Source: Chrysochromulina tobinii
Taxonomy: Eukaryota; Haptophyta; Prymnesiales; Chrysochromulinaceae
Length of the DNA: 26,414 bases
NCBI GenBank assembly: GCA_001275005.1
Contig: JWZX01003072.1
Span: 1-26,414 of the forward strand
Direction of reading: 5' to 3'
Part shown: positions 1-8,964 of the stretch, one piece after another
Layout: the number at the start of each line of letters is the position of its first letter
Numbering within the stretch: position 1 is the first letter of the stretch
Notes under the pieces: generated by a model
Told to the model about the DNA's origin: nothing
What the model saw: the letters and a program-made list of their open reading frames with translations, nothing else
Database searches by the model: none
Program-made: the position numbers and the translations under genes

Positions 1-102
1 CCTTCCCCCTTCCCCCCCCTACTTGCATGTAGCTTGCTCGCGTTCCCACAAATCGCGCCAACCTTCGTTCAGGAATCGTCAAAAAAGAGCAGGTGCGTCG
101 CG

Positions 103-1152
103 ATGTTGGATGCGCAGACGCACCTCTTCGTCGCGGGCCTCGGGTATGTGGGCGAGCGCCTGGCTGTCCGAGCGGCGAGCGAGCTTGGCTGGCGCGTCTC
201 GGGCTCCTGTCGGACGGCGGACAAGGCCGCGCTCATCCGTCGGCGCTCGGGCATCGATGCCTATCCTTTCGACCTCGATGATGAGTACGTTGGGCTGAAC
301 CGCGACGGCCTGGACGCGCTGAGCAGCGCTACGCACGTGCTTGCGACGGTTCCACCCATTGCTGATTTCAATCGCGATCCACTGCTCGCGCTGCACCGCC
401 CTGTCCTGCTCCGCGCTGGTACGCTCCGCTGGGCGGGCTATCTGTCCACGTCGTCCGTCTACGGCGACCATGCGGGTGCTTGGGTGGACGAGGCGTCGCC
501 GTGCAACGTGGCCGACGGAAGCTCGGCGGCAGATCGGCTGCGCGCTGAGGCCGAATGGCTCGCGCTCCACGATGCGAGCGACGGTCGTCTGGCCACGCGC
601 GTGTTTCGGCTGGCAGGTATCTACGGGCCAGGGCGCTCGGCCTTGGACACTTTGAGTCGGCGAGGAGCTGCGGTCGCACCGGCGTCGCCCCAGCTCGATA
701 ATGGCACCGGTGCTATTGAGCGGTCGCAGAGCCTGTCCGGCGTAGCCGCTGGTGCGGTGGCCCGGACGGCAGGCAACAGCGGCGCGGCGGTACCTCGATA
801 CGTGTCGCGCATTCATGTGACCGACATTTGCAGCGCGCTGCTCGCGTCGATGGCAGCCGCAGCGGACGGCGCGCGCGACACCGCGCCGGCCGTCTACAAT
901 GTGGCCGACAGCGAGCCTGCGCCGCGTGCCGATGTGATGGCGTACGCTGCTTCGCTGCTTGTAGCCTCCGCTTCGGATGCCAGTGCCGCGACGGACGGCA
1001 GCGCCGACAGCGCGCGAGCGCAGCGCCGAGCACTGGAGAACAAACGCGTGAGTAACGGGCGCATGCTCGCTGAGCTCCTGCCCGCCGGCTTGGCCTATCC
1101 CACGTATCGGGAGGGCCTCCGGCAAATTGCGCTTGATGAAGTGGATGGTTGA
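103..1152 (+). CDS. Atypical SDR, NAD(P)-binding epimerase-like protein (YeeZ type)
   Basis: The 349-residue product is a Rossmann-fold protein of the NAD-dependent epimerase/dehydratase superfamily. The nucleotide-binding glycine motif GLGYVG is at residues 12-17 after a hydrophobic first strand. GYLSTSSVYGD lies at about 112-122, where YeeZ-type atypical SDRs keep a Ser-rich strand plus VYGD in place of the classic YxxxK. RLAGIYGPGRS, SRIHVTDIC, YNVAD and a C-terminal KRVSN...YPTYREGL signature all match this family. About 35 extra residues, rich in Ala/Gly/Ser, sit between the GPGRS motif and SRIHVTD; plant-type homologues also have a longer loop here. The substrate cannot be told from sequence. 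I chose the first ATG; the frame is open upstream to the window edge but has no other ATG, so an upstream exon carrying a leader is possible. It is convergent with the next gene. Confidence 0.85.
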   Translation: MLDAQTHLFVAGLGYVGERLAVRAASELGWRVSGSCRTADKAALIRRRSGIDAYPFDLDDEYVGLNRDGLDALSSATHVLATVPPIADFNRDPLLALHRPVLLRAGTLRWAGYLSTSSVYGDHAGAWVDEASPCNVADGSSAADRLRAEAEWLALHDASDGRLATRVFRLAGIYGPGRSALDTLSRRGAAVAPASPQLDNGTGAIERSQSLSGVAAGAVARTAGNSGAAVPRYVSRIHVTDICSALLASMAAAADGARDTAPAVYNVADSEPAPRADVMAYAASLLVASASDASAATDGSADSARAQRRALENKRVSNGRMLAELLPAGLAYPTYREGLRQIALDEVDG

Positions 1153-1505
1153 GGTGACGGAGCCGTCGAGTACGGAGACGGGCAGACGTCATCGCGCACG
1201 AGTGTCGAGGAGACGGTCCGCGTCTGCGTCTGGGAGACGAAGCGCCCAGAGCCCGGATTGCTGGGCCGGGGCCCGGTGTCAGCCGTGATATCCCCCGCGC
1301 TAAAATCGGACCACTGTTTAACGATGCGGGGTGGATTCGATTTGGTAAGGCCTAAGCGCTAAGGTGGTAACACCGGTCCACCGCCGCGGTATAGATACCG
1401 GATAGGGATACCGCTGGTTACGGCCGCGGAAGATGCGAAGACACTTTTTTGTTCTCTTTCGGCGCGGTGCCGCGGATTAGATTTCTATTTACTGTATTTT
1501 CTCGT

Positions 1506-1528
1506 GGGACCGCGCGGAGCGCGGTCCC
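1506..1528. repeat. Perfect 10-bp inverted repeat (hairpin)
   Basis: The left arm GGGACCGCGC (1506-1515) pairs with GCGCGGTCCC (1519-1528) across a 3-nt GGA loop. It lies about 350 bp downstream of the SDR stop codon. A role in RNA 3' structure is possible but unproven. Confidence 0.7.
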
Positions 1529-2156
1529 GTCGTCTCGTCAGCCGTTACCGGCCTATTACCGGCCAACGGAGCGCGTATCATCCTCCGTAATAGAACTCAT
1601 TACTGATACTCATATGCCTGCTTTGAGGACGACTGAAGTTCTGAACAACAGCCGTCCCCGGTCGACTGCACGCCGTCAAGATATCCAAAGATCTGAAGCG
1701 AGGGGAGGCAAGCACCTAAGGTGCAAGCGTGGGTCAGTTTGTGCGAGCCAGCGTCCACAGCAGTGAAGAGGACATCAGGGATCAGGGGTTCATCAGGGAT
1801 TCATCAGGGATCATCGGGGGTTCAGGGCTGCCGCGCTCCCGCCTCGGTGGCGCAGTCACAGGCGCGTGGTCCGGTGGCTCAGACAGTGCCGTACACATCT
1901 CTCAACCTCGCTTGGGGGCCATAGGAGGGGAGGGTTCTCCCTTGCGGGTTCCCCTCGGCCTCGCCACGCACTCAGACGTACGGGGAAGAGTCTCATCACC
2001 GCCAGCCAGACACGTGGGGCGGAAGCGGGCGGGCAGGGGACAAGGCTGCAGCGCAGGACGGGCGCTTCGAGCGAGCCAAGCGAGAGGCACGAGGGTGGGC
2101 CGTCCTTAGCGCACCTGTCAGAGGAGCACGGTTCGTCACAGACACCGTTCTCAGCG

Positions 2157-2219
2157 CGTCGTCCTGAGCGCGTCGTCCCGAGCACATCGTCCTGAGCGCG
2201 TCGTCCTGAGCGCGTCGTC
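2157..2219. repeat. 14-bp tandem repeat, about 4.5 copies
   Basis: Units of the form CGTCGTCCTGAGCG start at 2157, 2171, 2185, 2199 and 2213. Units 1 and 4 are identical, units 2 and 3 differ at one or two positions, and the last is partial. The array abuts the 3' end of the minus-strand transporter gene (stop at 2233-2235), so it probably falls in that transcript's 3' UTR. Confidence 0.8.
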
Positions 2220-2232
2220 AGAGGATCCACCG

Positions 2233-3777
2233 TCAGTCGAAGATGCGGTCAGAGCACCACCATCGATTCCACGCGACGAGCCCAGCGGCCTCGATCAGTA
2301 CGACGAGCACGAAGATGGGGGTGAAGTCGCGGCCGTAGTGGTCCAGGAGCCAGCCGGTGAAGTACTGGCCGCTCGCGCCCGCGATCACCGCGAACACGGA
2401 CGTCGCGCCGTAGAGCAGCGAGGCGAGCCGGGCAGAGATATCTTGGGCGCCGCAGCCGTAGCCCGCAGCTGCGAAGGCACTCATGCCAACCGCACCAATG
2501 AAGAGCGCCTCGGCCTCGTCTCGGCTGAGCAGCACGCCGCCGACGCCCGCGCTCAGCAGCGCGAGCACGAGCATCGCCAGCAGCGGCCCACCCATGGCTA
2601 GCGAACCCATCAGCTTTCGCGCGTCGGTCAGACTGAGCCCTCGGTCGACGAGTTGATCACACGAGGCACCGGCCACTAGCGACCCGACAGCGCCGGCGAC
2701 GAAGGGATAGAGAGAGGCGGCGGACGCGTCGGCCGTTGACATGCCGAACTGGTACGCAAAGTATGTGGGCAGCCACGAGAGACCAAAATACATAAAGAAG
2801 TTGACCGAGGAGTGTGCGGCGGCCAGGGCCCACACGGGGCGGGAGACTCTGATCTGGTCCCAGGGGACAGGGGAGGGCTCAGCGCGGGACGCAGCCGCCG
2901 ACGCCGGCGGCGAGGCTGCTGCGACGAGTGTCCCTATCCCTCCTGTACCTTCTGCTGCTTCTGCTTCTGCTGCTGCTGCCGCCGCCGCCGCCGCCCTTTG
3001 TGGCTCGTCCGCCCCCAACAAGGCCCACACAAGCGCGAGAGCTCCACCAGCTGCCCCAAAGAGCTCGAACACATACGGCCAACCGTGGGACTCGATCAGA
3101 GGAGGCGAGACGACGTAGGCGGCGATGGTGCCGCACGAGAGCGCGGCGGACAGGATGCCCCAAAAGAGCGACCGGCGCTCCGCCGGCACAAAGCGGGCCG
3201 CGATCACCTGCAACGAGGGCACCGCCGCCGCCTCGCCGATGCCCATGAGGATGCGTGCGGCCAGGAGCGCAGGCAAGCTGGTGGCAGCGGCCATGGGCGT
3301 TGCGGCCTGGGCGGCCGACCAAACCAAGAGCCCCGCCAAGAGCACAACCTTCGGCGAGTACTGGGACGACGCGATCCCGGCTGGGGCGAGGCCTAAGCAG
3401 TAGCCCACGGAGAAGCCTGCCGCGATCGCACCCTTGGTTGCGTCTGAGTAGAGCATCTCTGAGCTCATAGGGATGATAGCGATCGAGATGAGCACGCGAT
3501 CGAGCGAACAGACAGCACCGATGCTGCAACAGAGCAAGAGCACAATCAAAGCAGCAGCATTTGGGGGCGGCACCGGCACAGCTTCAACGGCGGCGGAAGC
3601 GCTGTCCTTGTTGCCCATGCCGCCGGGTGCCACCAAGCACTTTGGCGGCACCAACACGCGTTGCACCGAACTGGGGCGAGGTGCGCCGCGCCACGTCACG
3701 GGCGCACGACATGGCGGCGATTGCAGCGCAAAGGTGCTGACTAGGACGGCCACGAGCGCCGACATTACGATGCGCAT
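2233..3777 (-). CDS. MFS anion/phosphate transporter (SLC17/PHT4-like), probably plastid-targeted
   Basis: This 514-residue polytopic membrane protein belongs to the major facilitator superfamily and most resembles the SLC17/PHT4 organic-anion and phosphate transporters. Supporting segments are SLDRVLISIAIIPMS in the first helix region, a long second-helix Gly-rich stretch, ARILMGIGEAAAVPS (the family RxxxGxGEA-type motif after helix 4), ERRSLFWGI, and SSVNFFMYFGLSWLPTYF at the start of the second half. An Ala/Glu-rich central loop divides two six-helix halves. The N-terminus MRIVMSALVAVLVSTFALQS is a good signal peptide followed by about 45 residues rich in Arg, Pro and Ser, as expected for a plastid presequence in algae with four-membrane plastids. 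The ATG at 3777 was chosen because the nine codons before it begin with GTG. The likely role is inorganic-phosphate or organic-anion transport across a plastid membrane; substrate is inference. Confidence 0.85.
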   Translation of the reverse strand: MRIVMSALVAVLVSTFALQSPPCRAPVTWRGAPRPSSVQRVLVPPKCLVAPGGMGNKDSASAAVEAVPVPPPNAAALIVLLLCCSIGAVCSLDRVLISIAIIPMSSEMLYSDATKGAIAAGFSVGYCLGLAPAGIASSQYSPKVVLLAGLLVWSAAQAATPMAAATSLPALLAARILMGIGEAAAVPSLQVIAARFVPAERRSLFWGILSAALSCGTIAAYVVSPPLIESHGWPYVFELFGAAGGALALVWALLGADEPQRAAAAAAAAAEAEAAEGTGGIGTLVAAASPPASAAASRAEPSPVPWDQIRVSRPVWALAAAHSSVNFFMYFGLSWLPTYFAYQFGMSTADASAASLYPFVAGAVGSLVAGASCDQLVDRGLSLTDARKLMGSLAMGGPLLAMLVLALLSAGVGGVLLSRDEAEALFIGAVGMSAFAAAGYGCGAQDISARLASLLYGATSVFAVIAGASGQYFTGWLLDHYGRDFTPIFVLVVLIEAAGLVAWNRWWCSDRIFD

Positions 3778-4452
3778 CTCCTCGTCACCTCGGCATCGCG
3801 GCACGAGGCCACGTCGCGCACATACATGTAAGGTGTGAATGTGAATGCAGACACGCGACCAAGTTTACACACCCGTGACAGAGCATAATTTTCGTTCACG
3901 TTTGACGTTAAAAGCCATCACAGTTTCAAAATCGAAAATAGAAGACCCTCCGCGCACCGAGACATTCACGCCTGCAGAGCGTGCAGGTGTAGCCGTCAGC
4001 TCCAGCATTCGAGTTCGCGTTATTAGAGACACTTCGCGCAGGGCACAGACTTGAAGTTTGAAAACAGAACAAAAACGCGACTAGAGCCTATATCGGTATC
4101 GTATCCAAGATTTCCTCATCGTCCCTTCGTCCGGAACGCTGCGGTGTGTTTAGCTGTATGATTGTGTTGACGCTCGGGTGATTTGTCGCTGTGAGTGTCT
4201 TGGACACCGAGAGGCAAAGCGCCTGCGCGGCGGCGACGAGAGCGGCATACGAGCGAGGTAGCGCGCAGAGCTGCGTCAGTGAGGGCGTGAGGAATAGTGG
4301 GGACATGCGACATGGTGCGGCGGCCCAAGGCCAAGCCTCATGTCTGCTGCGCTATAGCCGCGTGCCGCATTGTGAAAGCGGCGGTGGTAAAGTTGGGTCA
4401 GCGTCCGTGTTGCACAGCTACAAAATCCAGGGGCTATCGAGCCAGCCCTTCG

Positions 4453-4677
4453 TTACATCGGCTGTGCGGGTGCAGGTGCAAGCTGTCTCTTAGAGAGAGG
4501 CGGCAGACGCACCTCGAGCAGCAGCCCACCACGTGGATCGGTTGGCACGAGAACCTCCGACTGGCACATTTTGATCTTATGGGTGTGGCCGTTGGCAGGT
4601 GTGCGATTCAAAGTCGGTTGAATAGCATCGCGAAACGCCATTCCTTTACGACGAAGATAGTTGAGCGTGACTGTTCC
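4453..4677 (-). pseudogene. Exon-like minus-strand reading frame, unrecognised
   Basis: The minus-strand frame ending at the stop near 4453 reads like real protein around an internal Met at 4641: MAFRDAIQPTLN, then GHTHKIKMCQSEVL and PRGGLLLEVRLPP. Upstream of that Met the same frame continues with PGTVTLNYLRRKG, directly after a CAG triplet that could serve as a splice acceptor. No Met-initiated upstream exon or known family could be identified. It could be a last exon of an unannotated gene, a gene relic, or chance. The frame is AT-richer at third positions than the neighbouring genes. Confidence 0.2.
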
Positions 4678-4686
4678 AGGCTGACT

Positions 4687-4734
4687 TGGGCACTGACGAC
4701 GCGGCCAGCGAGATCACCTCGTCGTCAGTGCCCA
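4687..4734. repeat. Perfect 15-bp inverted repeat with 18-nt loop
   Basis: TGGGCACTGACGACG at 4687-4701 is the exact reverse complement of 4720-4734. The 18-nt spacer is 4702-4719. It lies just upstream (on the minus strand) of the exon-like frame ending at 4453. Possible explanations are a small foldback element or a structured RNA. Confidence 0.85.
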
Positions 4735-5619
4735 CGGCCTTTGCCCTAGTCTTTACACTCGACCTGCACTATGGCATGCTTCTTGCCTTCCTCGCCCTCG
4801 GTCGCGAACGTCGCGTGCCTCGATTTCAGACACAAGGAAGCACACGACCTTTTCACTATATTCATAGCCAATGTTTAGAATTCGACACCCAAGACACCGG
4901 ACCGGCGTACTGTGATTGGTGCGTGCCACCGGCAGTGCAACAACTGGCAGTGCCTCAGGTATGACACGGCCAGCCGAGAAGGAAAGAGATGCCTGACAAA
5001 AGCCTGTCAAAAGACAAAGGGATGGGGGCGGGCGGTGACCGGGACCAACAGCACTCCAATATCCAGAATCACTCAACTCTCAAGGGGGAAGAGCGGTGGA
5101 GAGGTCAGAGGACCTGGAACTCGAGCGAGGGGTTCTTGCGACCCTGACCCACATCTGATCACCCCTTAGGGTCCTACTGGAACCCAAATCTCGTCACAAA
5201 TATCTGAGAGCGATTCGAGTCTCGGCAAATTTTGGGCTGAGCGGTGCGTCACTGACACCGCTGTCAGGTGGTGAATGTCTGGCACATTTTCCGGATCGGC
5301 GCGCGCGCCCGCGCGGCTGCCGGCTCGACCGTCCCGCGCCCCGACCCGGCGGCACGCCCACGCCACATCGCACGCGGCCGCGCACCGCCCGGTGGCCTTT
5401 CGTTGGCAACAACACTGAACACACAGTACACGCACAGCGCGCCGCACCAGGCACCCGCCGTAGCTACCCTAAACCAGGATTAACGACCCCCCTCGAACCG
5501 GACCGCGCCACACGTAATGGTATAGGCCACACCACGTATTACCCTGTAAGATGTACTCGTCCACCATGCACGCATGCAACAGCCCACACAAGTACAGTGT
5601 GGTAGCACAGTACGAGGGT

Positions 5620-8600
5620 TTACACCAGATCCGAACGCGCACCGTACTCGCTCTCCTTCCTGCGCTCGGGGCTGCCAAAGGGCAGGATGCGGCGCCATGT
5701 GCTGCGGGTTGAATGTGGCGACGAGCGCCCACTCGACGACGGGCTTGGCTTGCGTGGGCTGCTTGCGGGGACGACGTTCGTCTGGGTGCCTTCCGTGCCG
5801 AGGAGCCGATCCACCCACAGCACGAGCTCCGCGCGCTCGGCCACGTGGTCCGGATCGAGGAAGCCGAAGCCATGCAACGACTCGAGGACAGCGGCCGCGC
5901 GTTCGAGCGAGCCCTGCGGCGACTTGGCGGAGCGCACGAGCTCTTCGAGCAGTGCGTGCCGGCGGCTCTCGTACGCTGCCTCGCCGAGCGCATTGCGCAG
6001 CTGCATGAGTGCGCGAGCACGCTCAAGGATCAGGTACGCGTGGAGCGCCGTCACGGGCGGCTCACCGGTGGTGTCTTCGCCGGCGAGCACATCGTGCTTC
6101 GGATCGTCCGCAGCCCACTGACGCAGGGCGAGCAGGCCTCCTACAAAGGCCGCGCCGACGAGCAGCAGCGCCACGAGGGCATCGGAGCCCGCGGGCACGA
6201 GCGGCAGCGCCAGATGAAAGGGCACGTACGCCTCCCAAAGGGCCTGCAGCTTCTCGCTCACCTGCCCGTACGCGAGGGTCACAAAGATGGAGCATGAGAA
6301 GAGACGCACGTCGAGCTGCGAGCCACGGAGGACCGAGTGCAGCCGCTGCCCCACGAAGAAGCCGGTCGCCATCATCGCAAAGGAGGCGCAGAAGGCCGAC
6401 GTGCCCGCGAGCAACGGTCCGATGCCGACGACCCCGCCAGCGATGCCCCCGGCCAGATTGTTCAAGGTCATGGGCACCGCCAGTTGCAAGGCCACGCCCC
6501 GCTCCGCGAGCTTGAGGAGCGGTGAGGCTGGCTCACCCGCCCAGAGCGAGCCGCCCTCTTGCCACGCCAGGTAGGCAAACACGGACGCCGCGATCCAAAG
6601 TCCGAACGAGTCGGCCACTTGGCCAATCGCGTGGCCGCCCGCGGCGGCGACGAGTGCGCCGACCCCGTTGGCCGCGGCGATCAGTGCATTGAACTTGAGC
6701 TTGAGCATCAGCCCGGCGATGCCGAGCGACGCGCCGATGGCGAAATTGTCGGTGGAGGAGCCGAGGGAGAGCACAGCGGCGGTCCGGTAGATGGTGAGTG
6801 GGTCGTCGGCGCTCGGGTGGGCGTCGTGGTGGCCGTCGCCCAGGGGAGGAGCCCATGGAGGCATCGTTGGTGACACGGCCCACAACATGCGCCCCGCGCC
6901 CGTCGGCATGGCAGGCGCAGTCGCGTTGGGAGGCGGCGGCAAGGCGGGTGGCGGCGGCAACAGCAACACCTCAGCCGTCTCGAAGAGCGCCACTGTGATC
7001 AGCGTATACGCAGCGAAGCAGAAGACGATCGCGAAGAGCGGCACGAGCTGAATGACGGCGACGATCGGCTTGAAGAGCGTCACGAAGAAGCAGAAGCACA
7101 CGACGAGGCTCGAGCCGAAAGTAACGCCCAGGAGCAACTGCGCCCACGTGAACGTGCCGGCGAGCAAGAGGCTGATCTGAACCGCCAGATCGTCGAGCGA
7201 GCCGAGTACGGACACCACTAGCAACGCACGAGCCGTGAGGTCTTTCGCGGCATCGCCATCGTCCTCACCGTCGGCCGCGCCTGTCACGCCAGCGCCCTCT
7301 TCACCGTCGCGTCCGAAACCACCGTACCTGCGCGCTCCCGGCGACTCGCGCCTCTGTTCGGCGCTGCGTGAGGCCAGTGCATGTTCGGCACTGAGTAGCC
7401 GATCCGTGCACGCACCAAACTCCGCATTCGACGAGATGAAGCCCATGCTGTGCAGCGAATTGAGCGCGGCGGCGGCATTCTCGACCGAGTTCGAGACGAA
7501 GAGCTCTTCGAGCAGCGCGTGCCGACGGCTCTCGTACGCTACCTCGCCGAGCGCATTGCGCAGCAGCATGAGCGCTCGGCACCGCGCGAGGACGAGCTCA
7601 TCGGCGGTCGAGATGGCGGTGGCGGTGGATCTTTGGCGCTGCATTGGGCTAGTTTGGGTGCGAGGGTGGATCTGCATCAGCACACTGTCCCAGCCCGAGA
7701 CGGCTGACAAAGGTTTATTGGGCCGGTAATGCTCACGCACGCGATCCCAGCGCCGTTGACCATATTCCGCCGCCGCCGCCCGGGCCGCCTCGCGCGCGCG
7801 AGGGTGGATCTGCAGCAGCACGCTGTCCCAGCCCGAGACGGCTGCCACGGGTTTCTTCGAGCGGTAGTGCTCACGCAAGCGATCCCAGCGCCGTTGAGCT
7901 TGGGCCTCCGCGGCCGCCCGGGCCGCCTCCACTCTCGTCCTCTCGAGCACGGTCGTCTTCTGTCGGAGCTCCGCGCGCAGCCTTTCGAGCTCGGCTGCCG
8001 CCGACGCAATGGACTGTGCTGACGACGGCGGCGTGCGGGCGGGGTCGTGCTGACGCACTCTATCCCACGACGAGCCCGCGCTGCTCAGGGCCATCGTCAA
8101 GGTTTCGTCAAAGGATTCGTCCACCGGCGGCTGCAGTTGCCCCTCCAGCCGCCGGCGCGCCGACGACCTCGGCGTCTGCGGCGACGATCTCGGCGGCGTC
8201 TGCGGCGGCGATCTCGGTGGCGATGGTAAAGGCGACGTTTGTGCTCGTTGCGACCACACCCGTGGAGTCGTTGGCGGCGCGTCCTCAGCAGACGAAGCCA
8301 TGACGAAACTGAGCGGCCGATCGTGCAGAACCGATGCACGAACTTCGCTCAGCTCGATGGAGCCGACGGCAGACGGCGCAGGCGGATATGTGGCGCCATC
8401 GGCAGGCGTCACGCCGATGGCGCGCAGAAACCAACCCCACATGCCATCCTCCTCCTTTGGGACGGACACCTGCGGTGCCGGTGGCTCTTGCGGCGCCCGT
8501 GGTCGCGCTTGAGCGTGCTCGATGGCAACGACACGTGTGGGTGCGGTTGCCTTGAAGAAGGCTTCGGCCGCACGCGCCGTCGCCACGATCGATGCGAGCG

Positions 8601-8964
8601 CCTGGGATGCTTCCTGCGCCCTCGCCTCCTCCAGCTCCTCTAAATGATCCCCCCACCAGCCCTTGAACAGGAAGAGGCCATATGCGGCGAGCGCCACGCC
8701 CGAGATTAAGCCGAGCACACGCTCCGCTGGCCAGTCGGTGTTCGAGCCGGTGGCCGCCGAGACGGCCGCGCCGCCGCCGATCGCGACCGCAATAGCGGTG
8801 CCTGAGACTGCCAGCGTGGTGATGATGTATTGCAAGGCTCGCCAATAATTCGTGCACCGCTGCGGCCCAGCGACGAATGGCAGCAGCCACGCGACATCAT
8901 CAATACTTGCGGAAATTTTGACGGCGATCGCTGCGCCCACCGCTACGGCCCAAGACTCCGACAT
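5620..8964 (-). CDS. Large multi-module membrane protein, LysE-superfamily (CadD/MntP/YtaF-like) cation exporter candidate
   Basis: The 1114-residue protein alternates membrane modules with soluble ones. Module 1 (residues about 6-102) has the CadD-like helix AVKISASIDDVAWLLPF. Module 2 (about 577-662) repeats it as VLGSLDDLAVQISLLLAG. Module 3 (about 725-948) has LGSSTDNFAIGASLGIAG and, one half later, PMTLNNLAGGIAGGVVGIG, the paired Asp/Asn helices typical of MntP/YtaF. Between modules 1 and 2 lie a Pro/Ser-rich stretch (about 240-275), a coiled-coil-like Glu/Arg segment (320-360) and a 46-residue tandem repeat centred on RRWDR.REHYR and SGWDSVL.QIHPR. A helical cytosolic domain with RNALGE.AYESRRHALLEEL occurs twice (about 457-530 and 978-1056). 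The C-terminus is Ser/Pro/Arg-rich. Known families of this fold export Cd2+ or Mn2+; substrate here is inference. The ATG at 8964 opens directly into module 1, and the frame is intact without introns. Confidence 0.8.
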   Translation of the reverse strand: MSESWAVAVGAAIAVKISASIDDVAWLLPFVAGPQRCTNYWRALQYIITTLAVSGTAIAVAIGGGAAVSAATGSNTDWPAERVLGLISGVALAAYGLFLFKGWWGDHLEELEEARAQEASQALASIVATARAAEAFFKATAPTRVVAIEHAQARPRAPQEPPAPQVSVPKEEDGMWGWFLRAIGVTPADGATYPPAPSAVGSIELSEVRASVLHDRPLSFVMASSAEDAPPTTPRVWSQRAQTSPLPSPPRSPPQTPPRSSPQTPRSSARRRLEGQLQPPVDESFDETLTMALSSAGSSWDRVRQHDPARTPPSSAQSIASAAAELERLRAELRQKTTVLERTRVEAARAAAEAQAQRRWDRLREHYRSKKPVAAVSGWDSVLLQIHPRAREAARAAAAEYGQRRWDRVREHYRPNKPLSAVSGWDSVLMQIHPRTQTSPMQRQRSTATAISTADELVLARCRALMLLRNALGEVAYESRRHALLEELFVSNSVENAAAALNSLHSMGFISSNAEFGACTDRLLSAEHALASRSAEQRRESPGARRYGGFGRDGEEGAGVTGAADGEDDGDAAKDLTARALLVVSVLGSLDDLAVQISLLLAGTFTWAQLLLGVTFGSSLVVCFCFFVTLFKPIVAVIQLVPLFAIVFCFAAYTLITVALFETAEVLLLPPPPALPPPPNATAPAMPTGAGRMLWAVSPTMPPWAPPLGDGHHDAHPSADDPLTIYRTAAVLSLGSSTDNFAIGASLGIAGLMLKLKFNALIAAANGVGALVAAAGGHAIGQVADSFGLWIAASVFAYLAWQEGGSLWAGEPASPLLKLAERGVALQLAVPMTLNNLAGGIAGGVVGIGPLLAGTSAFCASFAMMATGFFVGQRLHSVLRGSQLDVRLFSCSIFVTLAYGQVSEKLQALWEAYVPFHLALPLVPAGSDALVALLLVGAAFVGGLLALRQWAADDPKHDVLAGEDTTGEPPVTALHAYLILERARALMQLRNALGEAAYESRRHALLEELVRSAKSPQGSLERAAAVLESLHGFGFLDPDHVAERAELVLWVDRLLGTEGTQTNVVPASSPRKPSPSSSGRSSPHSTRSTWRRILPFGSPERRKESEYGARSDLV
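5797..6033 (-). repeat. Duplicated soluble domain, C-terminal copy
   Basis: This encodes residues about 978-1056 of the large transporter. Its core (5939-6024) is nearly base-for-base the same as 7501-7585, including at synonymous positions, so the duplication is recent or has been homogenised by gene conversion. Confidence 0.85.
7375..7596 (-). repeat. Duplicated soluble domain, N-terminal copy
   Basis: This encodes residues about 457-530 of the large transporter, partner of the copy at 5797-6033. The two copies flank membrane modules 2 and 3, so each lies next to a membrane block. Confidence 0.85.
7645..7896 (-). repeat. 138-bp in-frame tandem duplication (46-residue repeat)
   Basis: Two consecutive copies encode residues about 357-401 and 403-440. 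Both contain WDR.REHYR, then SGWDSVL and QIHPR. The word GCGATCCCAGCGCCGTTGA recurs 138 bp apart on the plus strand. A third, weaker WDRVRQH occurs at residues 300-306. Confidence 0.85.

Larger units (their letters stand above)
1153..2232. other. Intergenic region, no recognisable gene
   Basis: This 1.08-kb stretch separates two convergent genes. Open frames here read as low-complexity Arg/Ser/Pro-rich sequence and match no family I know. It holds a perfect 10-bp stem hairpin at 1506-1528, degenerate copies of a TCATCAGGGA-like word at about 1769-1825, and a 14-bp tandem array at 2157-2219. No tRNA or rRNA was seen. Confidence 0.6.
3778..5619. other. Intergenic region, largely unassigned
   Basis: This 1.84-kb stretch lies between two minus-strand genes. 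I recognise no complete gene. It is less GC-rich than the genes, especially 3840-4190. Two items stand out: a 15-bp perfect inverted repeat at 4687-4734, and a minus-strand frame ending near 4453 that reads like coding sequence (listed separately). Part of the 5' UTR of the MFS gene and the 3' UTR of the large transporter gene must lie here. Confidence 0.5.

Noticed and set aside
730-860. Possible intron in the SDR gene around the extra loop
   Set aside because: The frame stays open, plant-type homologues have a longer loop in the same place, and no donor/acceptor pair improves the alignment clearly.
79-1125. Long minus-strand frame opposite the SDR gene
   Set aside because: It is a GC-driven shadow frame: its composition is Arg/Ala/Val-rich with no motifs, while the plus strand has clear SDR signatures.
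1856-2230. Minus-strand 124-codon frame next to the MFS gene
   Set aside because: Its N-terminus is translation of the 14-bp tandem array and the rest is composition-driven; no homology pattern.
5190-5240. Possible tRNA T-arm (ATTCGAGT)
   Set aside because: The 5-bp T stem does not pair and no acceptor stem or anticodon arm can be placed around it.
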